This document shows, piece after piece, positions 1 through 8,156 of a DNA stretch of 15,496 nucleotides. A model generated the notes under the pieces. That model did not search any database. It was not told the DNA's origin and saw only the letters and a program-made list of their open reading frames with translations. The DNA comes from DASZZY01 sp036260395 (GTDB lineage Bacteria > Actinomycetota > UBA4738 > CALAEC01), in contig DASZZY010000115.1 of assembly GCA_036260395.1 (NCBI GenBank), forward strand, positions 1 through 15,496. The letters are read 5' to 3'. Numbering within the stretch: position 1 is the stretch's first letter; the number at the start of each line of letters is the position of its first letter. The translations under genes were made by a program, and so were the position numbers.

Positions 1-82
1 TTCCTCGCACAGCATTCGGGTGCTCGAAGGGCACTCGGGGATGCCGGGGGGATGCGGCGACGGGGGGTGCGGTGGCGGCCAT
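1..82 (-). CDS. 5' end of an unidentified gene, cut by the window edge
   Basis: An open frame starts with ATG at 82-80 and stays open for 27 codons to the left edge. It begins MAATAPPVAASPRHPRVPF and is too short to assign to a family. The support is contextual: GGAAG at 92-88 sits five bases before the ATG as a plausible ribosome binding site, a -35/-10 pair lies just upstream, and the gene would follow adnB in the same direction beyond a hairpin. Codon use is G/C-rich at third positions but less strictly so than in the neighbouring genes, and the proline/alanine-rich start could be chance. Function is unknown. Confidence 0.4.
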   Translation of the reverse strand, partial: MAATAPPVAASPRHPRVPFEHPNAVRG

Positions 83-98
83 ATGGACTTCCGCGGGC

Positions 99-128
99 AT
101 CGTCCTCCGCGCCCCGCCAAGGGGTCAA
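99..128 (-). promoter_or_regulatory. Candidate sigma-70-type promoter for the left-edge gene
   Basis: Read on the minus strand, TTGACC (128-123) is a good -35 match. After an 18-base spacer, GACGAT (104-99) is a partial -10 match with the conserved A and final T. The expected transcription start near 92 leaves only a short leader before the ATG at 82. The -10 is imperfect, so this is moderate evidence. Apart from this promoter, the partial gene and the hairpin at 154-183, I see nothing in the stretch 1-197. Confidence 0.4.
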
Positions 129-153
129 TAGGCGGAGCCCGATATCCGCCGGT

Positions 154-183
154 TGGGGGACGGAAATCCCCCATTTGGGGGAT
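154..183 (-). terminator. Overlapping alternative hairpins after adnB
   Basis: Three G/C blocks lie in a row 15-44 bases past the adnB stop. ATCCCCCA (166-173) pairs perfectly with TGGGGGAT (176-183) across a two-base gap. The same central block (TCCCCCA, 167-173) also pairs perfectly with TGGGGGA (154-160) across six bases. On the minus strand the first hairpin is followed only by a short TTT, so there is no classic U-tract. That is common for terminators in high-GC bacteria. It probably ends the adnAB transcript. Confidence 0.5.
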
Positions 184-197
184 GCCTGCTCCGCTGG

Positions 198-3100
198 CTA
201 CACGCCGAGGTGCGAGCGCCCGGCCTCGCAGAACGAGAGGAAGTCGCACCAGCGGCAGTACTCCCCCGGCGTCGGCTGGAACTGTCGCGAGGCCATCCGG
301 GAGAGCGCCTCACCAACCCGCTTCCGGGTCTCGGCAGGGTCCCCGGCCCGACGGGTGACCTCCTTCTCCTCCGCCAGATAGAAGTACGTGAGCGTCACGT
401 CCTCCGGGCGCTTCCCCCACACCTCGGTGGCCGCGAGCGCGTAGAGGTCGAGCTGGAAGCCGGCCAGCGGATCGTCCCCCGGGGGCACCCGCCCGGTCTT
501 GTAGTCGACGACCTCCCACGGCCCCTCGGGGTCGCCGAACACCGCGTCGATCCGGCCGCCCACCACCATCCCGTCGAGGTACAGGACGAAGGCCCGCTCG
601 GTGAACAGCGGCGTGCGCCCGTAGAAGCGGCTGCGCTTGAACGCCTCGCGGAGCGCCTGCGCCTTGCGGGGCTCGCCCAGCCGCTCCTCCGTCGACAGGT
701 CCGGGAGGTCATCGACCTCGAGCAGCGTGGCCTGGCCCCGGGACTCGAGCTCGATCCACCGGTGGATCTCGCTCCCCAGCCGGGCGTTGGGGTTCGGCCG
801 CCGGGGCAGGGGGCGGACCTCGGACCAGTAGAAGAGCTTCGGGCACCGGACGTAGGACAGCACCGATGACACCGACAGCGACGCGGGCAGCGGCTCGGGA
901 CGCCGCTCGAGGGCTCGGGCCTCGATGAGCGTGGCCCGCTCGCGATCCGCGGCCAGCACGGTTCGGAACTCGTCCACGGCACCGGCGCCGAGCTCGGCGG
1001 CGCGCCGCTCCGGCATGCCGCGATCCCGGGCGGCGGCCAGCGCTGCCTCGTGCCAGCCCTCGGGGAACAACGCGTCGCGATCGTCGGGGCGGGCCAGCAG
1101 CGGCCACTCGGACACGCGTTCGCGGAGCGCCTCGAGCAGGGGGCTTTCCGGGGGACACTCGGCTCGGAAGAGGATCTCGCACTCCGGCTCGCCGGCGACC
1201 TCCTCGAAGAACACGCTCGGCTCGAACGGGTCCTTTGGTCCCTCGTACCAGTACGCGGAGGAGACCACCAGCAGTTGCTGGGCCCTGGTCAGCGCCACGT
1301 AGCACAGCCGCCGCTCCTCCTCGAGCGCGCGGTCCTTCAGCTCCTTCTTGAAGGCCTTGATGTTCCCCTCGTACGCGGGCAGCGTGTCCGCATCGCCGCG
1401 CAGCTCGAACGGGAGCGTCTCGGGCCGGGTGGCGGGGTCGGGTTGGCGGCCGACGTCCGGGAAGATCGCCGAGCGCCTCCCCTCGGCCATCCCCGGCACG
1501 AACACCACCGGCCACTCCAGGCCCTTGGCCTTGTGCACCGTGAGCAGCTTCACCGAGTTGCGCTCCGAGAGCTGGAGCGGCTCGAGGTCGGGGTCCTCGG
1601 TCTCCTCCGCGACGTCGAGGTACGCGACGAGCGTGGCCAGGGACGCCTCACCCTCCATCGGCGAGAACGCCGCGATGTGCTCGATGAAGTTGAGCAGGTT
1701 CCGGCGCGCCGACTCGGCGGCTGGGGAGGCGGATGCTTCGAGCTCGCGCATCAGGCCGGAGCGCTCGGCGATCTCGGCCACCAGGTCGGGGAGCGGTCCC
1801 CGGGCGGCCTCGCGGAGGGCCGTGAACGTCTCCCAGAACTCCGCCAGGCGGCCGCGCGAGTCGTCGGAGAGGTCGGCGAGCCGGGGATCGCCGAGGTGCT
1901 CGAGCGCCTCGGCCAGCGCGAACGCCACGTCGCCGGGCATGTCGTCCTCGGCGGCGATGGCGCCCCGGAGACGCCGGTTCTCGTCGGCGGACCACCGCGC
2001 CAGGACGGCGAGGTCCCGGTAGCCGATCCGCCACCGGGGCCCCTGGAGGATCCGAGCCAGCGCGATGTTCCGCGACGGGTCGGCCAGCAGTCGCAGCCAA
2101 GCCACAACGTCGACGATCTCCGGCAGCCGCAGCAGGCCGCCGAGGTCGACGACCTCGATGGGGACGTCCTCCTGGGGCAGGATCCGGGCCAGCGCGGGGA
2201 ACAGCCGTCGCTTCCGGCACAGCACCGCGAAGTCCTGCCAGGCGGGTTCCCCGTCGGCGGTGCGCGGGCGCCGGTCGGCCTCCTCGCGGATCATCGAGGC
2301 GATCTGGAGGGCCTCGGCGTTCTCGTCCTCGGCCACGAACGCGGCCACCCGCGCCTCGCCCAGCGGCGGGTAGTGGCGGAGCACCTTGTCCGGCGCCCGG
2401 CGCTCCGGCGGGACCTCGCCGATCACGCGGTTGGCCGCGGCCAGGATCCGAGAGCCCGACCGGAAGTTGACGTACAGCGGCCGCTGCGCCGCCTCGGCCC
2501 CCTGGGGACCAAAGTCGGCGGCGAACCGCAGGATGTTCCGCAGGCTCGCCCCTCGCCACGCGTAGATGTTCTGGTCGGGATCGCCGACCGCGAACACCGG
2601 GTACCCGCGCCCGCACAGCAGGCGCAGCAGCTCCGCCTGGGCCACGTTGGTGTCCTGGTACTCGTCGAGGAGGACCACCGGGAACCGCGACCGGAACTCC
2701 TCGGCCACCTCCGGCCGCTCGGCCACCAGGCGGTGGGCCAGCACGATCTGGTCGCCGTAGTCGATGACCTCGAGCTCGCGCTTCCGCGCCTGGTACGCCG
2801 CCACGAGCTGGGCGAGCTCGGCACGGCGGAGGGCCGTCTCCCGGACGCGCGTGTCGTTGGAGGTCCGGACCTCGGCCCGGTCCGCGAGCTCGGCGCTGTA
2901 GCGGACGACCTCCGCCGGGTCGACCAGGTGGTTGGCGCACTGGTCGGCCAGCGTGAGGACCAGCCCGACCACGTAGTCCTGCGTCCGGACCTCGAGGTGC
3001 TCGAACTGCCGCTCGGCGAACAGCGACACGGCGAGCTGCCACTTGTGGGCCTCGGTCATGAGCATCGGGCCGCGCTCGAGCCCCATGCGCAGGCCGTAGT

Positions 3101-3488
3101 CGTCGAGGAGCCGGGCGGCGAAGGCGTGGTACGTGAGGACGGTCGCCTCCTCGCCCTCCGGCAGCCTCAGCCCCTCGGTGGCCCGCCGGACCCGCTCGGT
3201 CAGCTCCTCCGCGGCCTTGTTGGTGAACGTGAGGCAGAGGATCTCGGACGGGAGCGCCCCGGGATGGTCGGCCTCCACGAGGCCCTGGCGAACCAGCGTC
3301 AGGTAGACCACCCGGGCCGCCATCACCGACGTCTTGCCCGACCCGGCCCCGGCGATCACCACACCGGGCGAGAGCGGATGGCTGATGGCCTCCCACTGCT
3401 GGACGGTGGGCGGCGTGCCGCGGAGGGCCCGGACGATCGGTTCCGGCGCGCCTGGGTACGGCCGCTCGTCGGCCCGAGGCGCATCCAT
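198..3488 (-). CDS. adnB: AdnB, lead motor and nuclease subunit of the AdnAB helicase-nuclease
   Basis: This is a 1096-residue superfamily 1 (UvrD/RecB-like) helicase with a C-terminal RecB-type nuclease. Seen: Walker A AGAGSGKT (46-53), motif Ia LTFTNKAAEE (about 86-95), intact motif II DEYQ (275-278), motif III GDPDQNIYAWRGA (302-314), motif V TVHKAKGLEW (from about 650) and motif VI YVALTRA (730-736). The nuclease has His909, Asp981, Asp995 and Lys997 (DYKTG), flanked by Cys882, Cys1078, Cys1081 and Cys1087 in the Fe-S nuclease spacing C-x2-C-x5-C. In mycobacteria AdnA and AdnB form a heterodimer that resects double-strand breaks, with AdnB as the main translocase. ATG 3488 is chosen because GAGGTGAG (3500-3493) precedes it. 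GTG 3497 lies inside that ribosome site, and the frame extending to 4151 only runs through adnA. The gene starts five bases after the adnA stop. A lone UvrD or AddA protein is less likely given the partner gene. Confidence 0.93.
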   Translation of the reverse strand: MDAPRADERPYPGAPEPIVRALRGTPPTVQQWEAISHPLSPGVVIAGAGSGKTSVMAARVVYLTLVRQGLVEADHPGALPSEILCLTFTNKAAEELTERVRRATEGLRLPEGEEATVLTYHAFAARLLDDYGLRMGLERGPMLMTEAHKWQLAVSLFAERQFEHLEVRTQDYVVGLVLTLADQCANHLVDPAEVVRYSAELADRAEVRTSNDTRVRETALRRAELAQLVAAYQARKRELEVIDYGDQIVLAHRLVAERPEVAEEFRSRFPVVLLDEYQDTNVAQAELLRLLCGRGYPVFAVGDPDQNIYAWRGASLRNILRFAADFGPQGAEAAQRPLYVNFRSGSRILAAANRVIGEVPPERRAPDKVLRHYPPLGEARVAAFVAEDENAEALQIASMIREEADRRPRTADGEPAWQDFAVLCRKRRLFPALARILPQEDVPIEVVDLGGLLRLPEIVDVVAWLRLLADPSRNIALARILQGPRWRIGYRDLAVLARWSADENRRLRGAIAAEDDMPGDVAFALAEALEHLGDPRLADLSDDSRGRLAEFWETFTALREAARGPLPDLVAEIAERSGLMRELEASASPAAESARRNLLNFIEHIAAFSPMEGEASLATLVAYLDVAEETEDPDLEPLQLSERNSVKLLTVHKAKGLEWPVVFVPGMAEGRRSAIFPDVGRQPDPATRPETLPFELRGDADTLPAYEGNIKAFKKELKDRALEEERRLCYVALTRAQQLLVVSSAYWYEGPKDPFEPSVFFEEVAGEPECEILFRAECPPESPLLEALRERVSEWPLLARPDDRDALFPEGWHEAALAAARDRGMPERRAAELGAGAVDEFRTVLAADRERATLIEARALERRPEPLPASLSVSSVLSYVRCPKLFYWSEVRPLPRRPNPNARLGSEIHRWIELESRGQATLLEVDDLPDLSTEERLGEPRKAQALREAFKRSRFYGRTPLFTERAFVLYLDGMVVGGRIDAVFGDPEGPWEVVDYKTGRVPPGDDPLAGFQLDLYALAATEVWGKRPEDVTLTYFYLAEEKEVTRRAGDPAETRKRVGEALSRMASRQFQPTPGEYCRWCDFLSFCEAGRSHLGV

Positions 3489-3500
3489 GGCGCTCACCTC
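3488..3500 (-). promoter_or_regulatory. Ribosome binding site coupling adnA to adnB
   Basis: GAGGTGAG (3500-3493 on the minus strand) overlaps the adnA stop TGA (3496-3494) and lies four to five bases before the adnB ATG. Ribosomes finishing adnA are therefore placed to start adnB, which would favour equal amounts of the two subunits. This site decides the adnB start. Confidence 0.7.
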
Positions 3501-6418
3501 GCGACCTCGGCTCCCTGGGGCCACCGTGGACAGATCGTCTTGAAGTTGCAGAAGTCGCAGTTGGCCTCGGGGTTCGGGGCGAACCGCTCCTCGCGGATGC
3601 CATCCAGCAGGTCCCGGATCCGCCGCTCGGCGGTCTCTTCGTAGTCCCGCCTGGTCTTCGGGGAGAAGCCCTTCCGGACGAACCCGTCCCGGATCCTCCC
3701 TGCCCCGAGGAACGCCAGCTCGAGGTAGCCGGCGTCGCCGCCCAGGCGCCGGAGGTCCTCGTCGCGGCGGAGGGCCAGGTAGTAGGCGGCGAGCTGGAGG
3801 TCGTCCTTGACCTCGTCGTCGGTGGGCGGGTACCGGCTGGTCTTGTAGTCCACGATGCGGAGGTTGCCGTTCTGCATCTCGAACACGGCGTCGATCCGCC
3901 CCCGCATCGTGGCGCCGTCGATCGGGAACCGGAAGCCCACCTCCGAATGCACGTGATCCGCCTGCTCGTGGTCGAGCCAGCGCCTGAGCATGTCCTCGGC
4001 GTCCAGGCGGCGGCGGTGCTCGATGGCCCGGTTGGGGAACACGGCGGGGTCCCAGGCCTCGTCGAGGGCCGCCGCGATGGCCACGGCGTCCCGGGGCAGC
4101 TCTCGGCGGTTCACCCGGTCGATGATCCCGTGCACCAGCGAGCCCAGCCACATCTGGTACGAGCGCTCCGGATCGAGCCCCAGCTCCTCGGCGTAGAGGA
4201 ACTGGAGCGCGCAGTTCTCCAGCGTGGACAGCCGCGAGTAGCTGGTATGGATCTCGCCGTCGCGGAGCGGCTTCCCGTTATCGGTCCAGTCGAGCCGGCC
4301 CCACCACGTCGCGGGTCGGGCGCCGGCGCTCGGCAGGGCGGCCGCCGCCGCCAGCCGCGCGGGCGGCGGGGCCGAGCCGTCGGCGAGCCGCCGGCGCAGG
4401 GCGGCCTCCAGTGCCCGCAGCGAGGTCGGGCTGGCCGTCCCCTGGCCGTCCCCGGTCGACCACGTCAACCCCAGCCGGGCCGCGAACCGGGACGGCGTCC
4501 TCGCGTTGCGGGTCCCCGTCGAGTGGCTGGCCAGGAGGACGGTCCGCCCGGTGGCCCGCGAGATCGTGAGGCGGAACAGCCGGCGCTCCTCGGCCAGCCG
4601 GCGCCGGAGGCGGTCGCGGGGCGACGCCGGCTCCAGCAGCGAGCCGAGGTCGACGATGGGGGCGGCCTGGTGGAGCGACGGGAACTCGCCCTCCAGGCAC
4701 CCGGGGACCAGCACGGCGTCGAACTCCATGCCGTGGGCCCGGTGGGCGGCGACGACCCGAACCGCGTGGGGGTGCCGCTCCTCCGGCGGGATCCACGGGT
4801 CCGGGCCGAACTCGGCGGCCTCCAGCGTGTCGAGGTAGTCGGGCAGCGTGGCCCCCCGGCGGCGCTCCACCAGGCCGGCCAGCACGTTCCCCAGCGCCGA
4901 GAGCGCGTCGAGGTCGCGCTGGCCGCCGCCCGACTCGACGAGGTCGTGGAAAGCGGGGACCCGCTCCCACAGCCAGAACAACGCGCCGTCGGGGCCCTGG
5001 TCGTGGGCCACGCCCGGCAGGTCCTCGAGGAGCCCGCGGAACCGCTGGATGGGCGCTCGGAGATCCGGCGCGAGGCCGGCGAGGTCTCCGCGCTCGACCA
5101 GCTCCCGCAGGGAGAGCCCCAGGACGCGGGCCTCGCGGCGCAGCCGCCGGACGCCGTGCGGATGCATCCCGCCGATCGGCGACGACAGCAGCGACTCCAG
5201 CAGGTCGTCCCGAAGCTCCTCCCGATACACGTATCGGAACAGCCCGATCACCGGCCGGTTGGTCGGCTCCGACGCCACCGCGGCCTCCTCGGCGACGATC
5301 ACGAACGGGATGCCGTGTCGCGCCAGCGCGTGGCGCAGCGTCGTGAGGTAGGAGCCGTACCGGCGGAGGACCACCGCGATCCGCTCCCACGCGACATCGT
5401 CCTCCACCCGCAGCCGGAGGATCTCGTGGGCCACCGCCTCCGCCTCCTGGCCGGGGTGGGCGAACAGCCGGGCCACCACCGAGCCGTCGGCCTTCCCGGC
5501 CGGGGCGGTGGGGTCCTCCAGCGGGGCCAGGGAGGCGGCGTCCACGCGGTGGCTGCGCTCCAGGCGGACGTGCGTCGTGCACCCCAGCGCCTCCCTCGCC
5601 CGGGACAGGGGCTCGGCGCTCGAGCCGCGGTACCCGAACACATGGCCGTCGGGGTCGCCCGCCACGACCAGCGAGCGGGACGCCGGCGCGAGCGCCCGGA
5701 GGATGGCCTCGCCGGCGGGCGTGGCGTCCTGGTAGTCGTCGACCAGCAGGTGCTCGTAGGCCTCGGCGGGGGAGAGGTCCCGTTCCAGGAGGATCACCGT
5801 CTGGAACAGCAGCCCCGCGTAGTCGAGGCGGCCGGCTGCCGACTGGACGTCCAGGTACCGCCGATAGAACCGGGTCAGCTCCGGGCCGGCGGGATCGCCG
5901 GACCGCGCGACGAGCTCGTCGAGGGCGTCCGGCGAGAGCAGGCGCTCCTGAGCGCGGAGCACGAAGTCCGCCACCTGCTGCGCGAACCCGCGGACCGCGA
6001 GCAGCGACCCGTAGCGCGGCCAGTCGCGCTCCGACTCGGCCACCAGCAGCTCGCGGACCAACGCGTACTGCTCGGGGGCGGACAGGATCTGCGGCGGCTC
6101 CGCATAGTCGAGCTCGGGGAACCGCCGCCCCAGCACCCGGAACGCGAAGCCGTGAACGGTGAAGACGTGGAGTGCCGGGAGGGAGCGGGCCAGCCTCCGA
6201 AGGAGCTGCTCGCGCGCCTCGCGCACCGCCCGCCGGTGCAGGACGAACAGCCCCACGCGCTCCGGATCGGTCCCGGCCTCCACGAGCCTCGCCAGACGCT
6301 CGCGCAGCACGACGGTCTTGCCCGAGCCCGGCGGGCCGGTGACGAGGAGCCCGCCGCGGTCGTGCGCCAACGCGCGGGACTGCGTCGGATCGGGTTCGAG
6401 GGGGCCGCGGTTCAGCAC
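3494..6418 (-). CDS. adnA: AdnA, partner motor-nuclease subunit of AdnAB
   Basis: This 974-residue protein has the same layout as AdnB: an SF1 helicase, then a RecB-type nuclease. Walker A GPPGSGKT (28-35) is intact. Other motor motifs are degenerate: motif II is DDYQ (227-230) where DEYQ is expected, motif III is GDPDGHVFGYRGS (254-266) with Gly for the usual Gln, and motif V reads AAHRAHGMEF (557-566). The motif VI arginine survives (Arg621). The nuclease looks complete: His763 in LVHGIID, Asp843 in GRIDAVF, Asp857 and Lys859 in DYKTS, with Cys736, Cys954, Cys957 and Cys963 as candidate Fe-S ligands. AdnA is known to be the weaker motor in mycobacteria, and these changes fit that. The GTG start at 6418 has a -10-like TAGGAT just upstream, suggesting a leaderless mRNA. 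It is co-transcribed with adnB. AddB or RecC homologues are less likely because Walker A and the SF1 order are recognisable and the partner is AdnB. Confidence 0.9.
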   Translation of the reverse strand: MLNRGPLEPDPTQSRALAHDRGGLLVTGPPGSGKTVVLRERLARLVEAGTDPERVGLFVLHRRAVREAREQLLRRLARSLPALHVFTVHGFAFRVLGRRFPELDYAEPPQILSAPEQYALVRELLVAESERDWPRYGSLLAVRGFAQQVADFVLRAQERLLSPDALDELVARSGDPAGPELTRFYRRYLDVQSAAGRLDYAGLLFQTVILLERDLSPAEAYEHLLVDDYQDATPAGEAILRALAPASRSLVVAGDPDGHVFGYRGSSAEPLSRAREALGCTTHVRLERSHRVDAASLAPLEDPTAPAGKADGSVVARLFAHPGQEAEAVAHEILRLRVEDDVAWERIAVVLRRYGSYLTTLRHALARHGIPFVIVAEEAAVASEPTNRPVIGLFRYVYREELRDDLLESLLSSPIGGMHPHGVRRLRREARVLGLSLRELVERGDLAGLAPDLRAPIQRFRGLLEDLPGVAHDQGPDGALFWLWERVPAFHDLVESGGGQRDLDALSALGNVLAGLVERRRGATLPDYLDTLEAAEFGPDPWIPPEERHPHAVRVVAAHRAHGMEFDAVLVPGCLEGEFPSLHQAAPIVDLGSLLEPASPRDRLRRRLAEERRLFRLTISRATGRTVLLASHSTGTRNARTPSRFAARLGLTWSTGDGQGTASPTSLRALEAALRRRLADGSAPPPARLAAAAALPSAGARPATWWGRLDWTDNGKPLRDGEIHTSYSRLSTLENCALQFLYAEELGLDPERSYQMWLGSLVHGIIDRVNRRELPRDAVAIAAALDEAWDPAVFPNRAIEHRRRLDAEDMLRRWLDHEQADHVHSEVGFRFPIDGATMRGRIDAVFEMQNGNLRIVDYKTSRYPPTDDEVKDDLQLAAYYLALRRDEDLRRLGGDAGYLELAFLGAGRIRDGFVRKGFSPKTRRDYEETAERRIRDLLDGIREERFAPNPEANCDFCNFKTICPRWPQGAEVAR

Positions 6419-6424
6419 GTCGTC

Positions 6425-6451
6425 ATCCTAGCCAGGCCCACTGACATCCAA
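6425..6451 (-). promoter_or_regulatory. Candidate adnA promoter, leaderless type
   Basis: On the minus strand TAGGAT (6430-6425) matches the actinobacterial -10 TAnnnT and ends six bases before the GTG start. That places the transcription start at or next to the start codon. TTGGAT (6451-6446) is a possible -35, but the 15-base spacer is short. AGGA inside the -10 could alternatively act as a ribosome binding site. Confidence 0.5.
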
Positions 6452-6483
6452 CGTGGACGGGCGTCGCGACCGCCGGCCAGGGG

Positions 6484-6517
6484 CCCGGTGCTCCCGCCTC
6501 GGCGCGGGAGCCCCGGG
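6484..6517 (-). terminator. Strong hairpin ending the metalloprotease transcript
   Basis: GCTCCCGC (6490-6497) and GCGGGAGC (6504-6511) form a perfect 8-bp stem with loop CTCGGC. Beyond one mismatch, CCCGG (6484-6488) pairs with CCGGG (6513-6517), giving about 13 bp in all. It begins one base past the stop codon of the metalloprotease gene and lies upstream of the adnA promoter. There is no T-run, so it would be a U-less terminator. Confidence 0.65.
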
Positions 6518-6518
6518 A

Positions 6519-8114
6519 TCACCGCCTCGTCGTGACCCGGTAGCTCCGGGCGGGAGACGACGACGGGTTGGCGGCCGTCCGGGCCTCATTCGTGATGACC
6601 ACGGCGGCCCGCGTGCAGCCCCCCGATGAGAACGCCGCCGATCCCGCGCCCCCCGGCCAGAGGGCCTTCGCGAACCGGCGCACCCGGAGCCTGCTCCCGG
6701 TGTCGCAGGCGGTGCTCGCTCGCAACCGTCCCCCGGTCGACGTGTTCGTCAGCTTCACGACGTACCGCCCCGCGCGCACCGGGATCTGCACCCAGGCCAG
6801 CGCGTAGTTGTCGCGGACGGTGTCCTCGTGGCGGCCGCCGACGCGCTCGATGCTGCCATGCGGCCGGGTCGGCCCGGCGGCCGCGACGTACCCCGGCCCC
6901 TCCTGGAAACAGTGCGGGTACCGGTCCTTCCCCCGGCAATCCCGGTTGAACTTCACGGCGATCGCGTAGGCGTGGAACGCGGCGGCCAGCGACGTGCCCT
7001 CGGCCCGCAGCGCCCTGTCCATGGCGCCCAGGTTGCTGGCCCGGTTCTTGCTGGTCAGCGCCCAGAACCGCTGCATCACCCGCTCCCCGCCCCCGCGCGC
7101 CCCGGTGCCGTAGCGCTCGGTCAGGCCCCGCCAGGCGATCCAGTAGTCGTAGCCCAGCCCGCCGTATTCGCCCATGTCGTCCCGGAAGTCGGGCCACAGG
7201 TAGTGGTAGCCGTCGTTCGCCCCGTCGAAGACCTCGTCCTCCATCCACGTGGCCCCGCCCTCGATGAAGGCGGGATCGGGCTCGTTCGCCCCGGACAGCG
7301 CCCCGTATCCGAACTGGATCGAGTGGTTGAGCTCGTGGGCCGCGGCCGACTTGAGGGATGCCGACGGCGACGACGGGAAGAGCGAGTAGTCCTGGTTGAG
7401 GACCATGCAGGAGGCGTCGGCGTCGCGGTCGTTCCACCCGGTGTGCGGGTTGTTCCCCACCCGCCCGGCGTGGGTGCCCCCGTTGGACACCAGGCCGAGC
7501 ACCACCGGGCCCAGGGCGTCGATCCGGACGTGGTACCGGCCTCCCGGCGCCGGGTTCGGCGGGTACGCCGGCGGACGCGGCCAACCGAACCGCCCGACCT
7601 CCTTCCTCCACGAGGTCTCGAGGGCCGCCACGTAGTCGTCGATCGAGAGCCCGTCGAGGCTCGCGGCGAGCGCCACGGAGTCGTACTCGATGTAGAAGTG
7701 CTTGGTCGTCCGGGTGTTCGGCATGGGCGTGGTCGACATGCCGCACCGGTCGGTCCCCACGCCGCCGATCGGGTGGAGCGCCGTCGGGGCCACGACCGAC
7801 CGGAGCGCGGCGCGCTCCGGCCCCGGGGCCATCCCGTCCAGCCGCCGCTGCAGGTCGAGCACGACGGGCGTGGCGTCCCACGGCACGTTGCCCACGAGCC
7901 GCGCCGGCACGGCGTCCGACCCCATGACCGCCAGCGCCAGGTACCGGTCGGCCGCCGCTCGGTCGAGCTCGCCGAGGGCTACGGCCCGCTCGATGAGGCC
8001 GGGCGTGGACGACAGGCGGCCGGGCGGTGGGGGCCCAGCGGCCGCGGACCGTCCGGCGGGCAGCGACGCACCGGCCAGGACGGCGACCACGACGACGAGC
8101 GAGAATCTCCTCAC
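6519..8114 (-). CDS. Secreted zincin metalloprotease, MXAN_6640-like
   Basis: The 531-residue protein starts with a signal peptide: Arg2-Arg3, a hydrophobic run at about 5-20, then an Ala-rich likely cleavage zone near 22-27. A conserved-looking N-terminal part (about 40-200) leads to the zinc site AAAHELNHSIQFGY, with His260-Glu261-x-x-His264. Glu285 in IEGGATWMEDE is a plausible third zinc ligand, as in gluzincins. This HELNH plus EGGATWMEDEV layout resembles proteins annotated as MXAN_6640-family putative metalloproteases; I rely on memory for that name. The C-terminal 120 residues look like a beta-rich accessory domain. It probably acts outside the cell; the substrate is unknown. The GTG start at 8114 is preceded by AGGGA about five bases away. 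The gene lies 42 bases after the methyltransferase and may be the last gene of that operon, because no promoter is apparent in the gap. Confidence 0.78.
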   Translation of the reverse strand: MRRFSLVVVVAVLAGASLPAGRSAAAGPPPPGRLSSTPGLIERAVALGELDRAAADRYLALAVMGSDAVPARLVGNVPWDATPVVLDLQRRLDGMAPGPERAALRSVVAPTALHPIGGVGTDRCGMSTTPMPNTRTTKHFYIEYDSVALAASLDGLSIDDYVAALETSWRKEVGRFGWPRPPAYPPNPAPGGRYHVRIDALGPVVLGLVSNGGTHAGRVGNNPHTGWNDRDADASCMVLNQDYSLFPSSPSASLKSAAAHELNHSIQFGYGALSGANEPDPAFIEGGATWMEDEVFDGANDGYHYLWPDFRDDMGEYGGLGYDYWIAWRGLTERYGTGARGGGERVMQRFWALTSKNRASNLGAMDRALRAEGTSLAAAFHAYAIAVKFNRDCRGKDRYPHCFQEGPGYVAAAGPTRPHGSIERVGGRHEDTVRDNYALAWVQIPVRAGRYVVKLTNTSTGGRLRASTACDTGSRLRVRRFAKALWPGGAGSAAFSSGGCTRAAVVITNEARTAANPSSSPARSYRVTTRR

Positions 8115-8156
8115 GATGGTCCCTGGATTCGCCGCGCCGGCTCGCCGGTCCTGCCC

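Noticed and set aside
1050..3644. 864-residue plus-strand open frame opposite adnB
   Set aside because: It has no recognisable domain and is dominated by Arg, Gly, Pro and Leu-rich low-information sequence. It mirrors a well-supported gene; long antisense frames are expected in very GC-rich DNA.
3489..4151. Long N-terminal extension of adnB, or a GTG start at 3497
   Set aside because: The extension only reads through adnA in another frame. GTG 3497 lies inside the GAGGTGAG ribosome site that fits ATG 3488.
198..6418. AddAB, RecBCD or a phage/defence helicase-nuclease instead of AdnAB
   Set aside because: Both subunits are SF1 motor plus C-terminal nuclease in adjacent genes, the AdnA-AdnB order, with no RecD or RecC-like partner and no defence genes nearby.
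3947..6535. 862-residue plus-strand open frame opposite adnA
   Set aside because: Same antisense artefact: no motif, repetitive Arg/Gly/Gln composition, and adnA is certain on the other strand.
8115..8156. Small hairpin between the methyltransferase and metalloprotease genes as a terminator
   Set aside because: Only a 4-bp CCGG stem is perfect, which is expected by chance in such GC-rich DNA.
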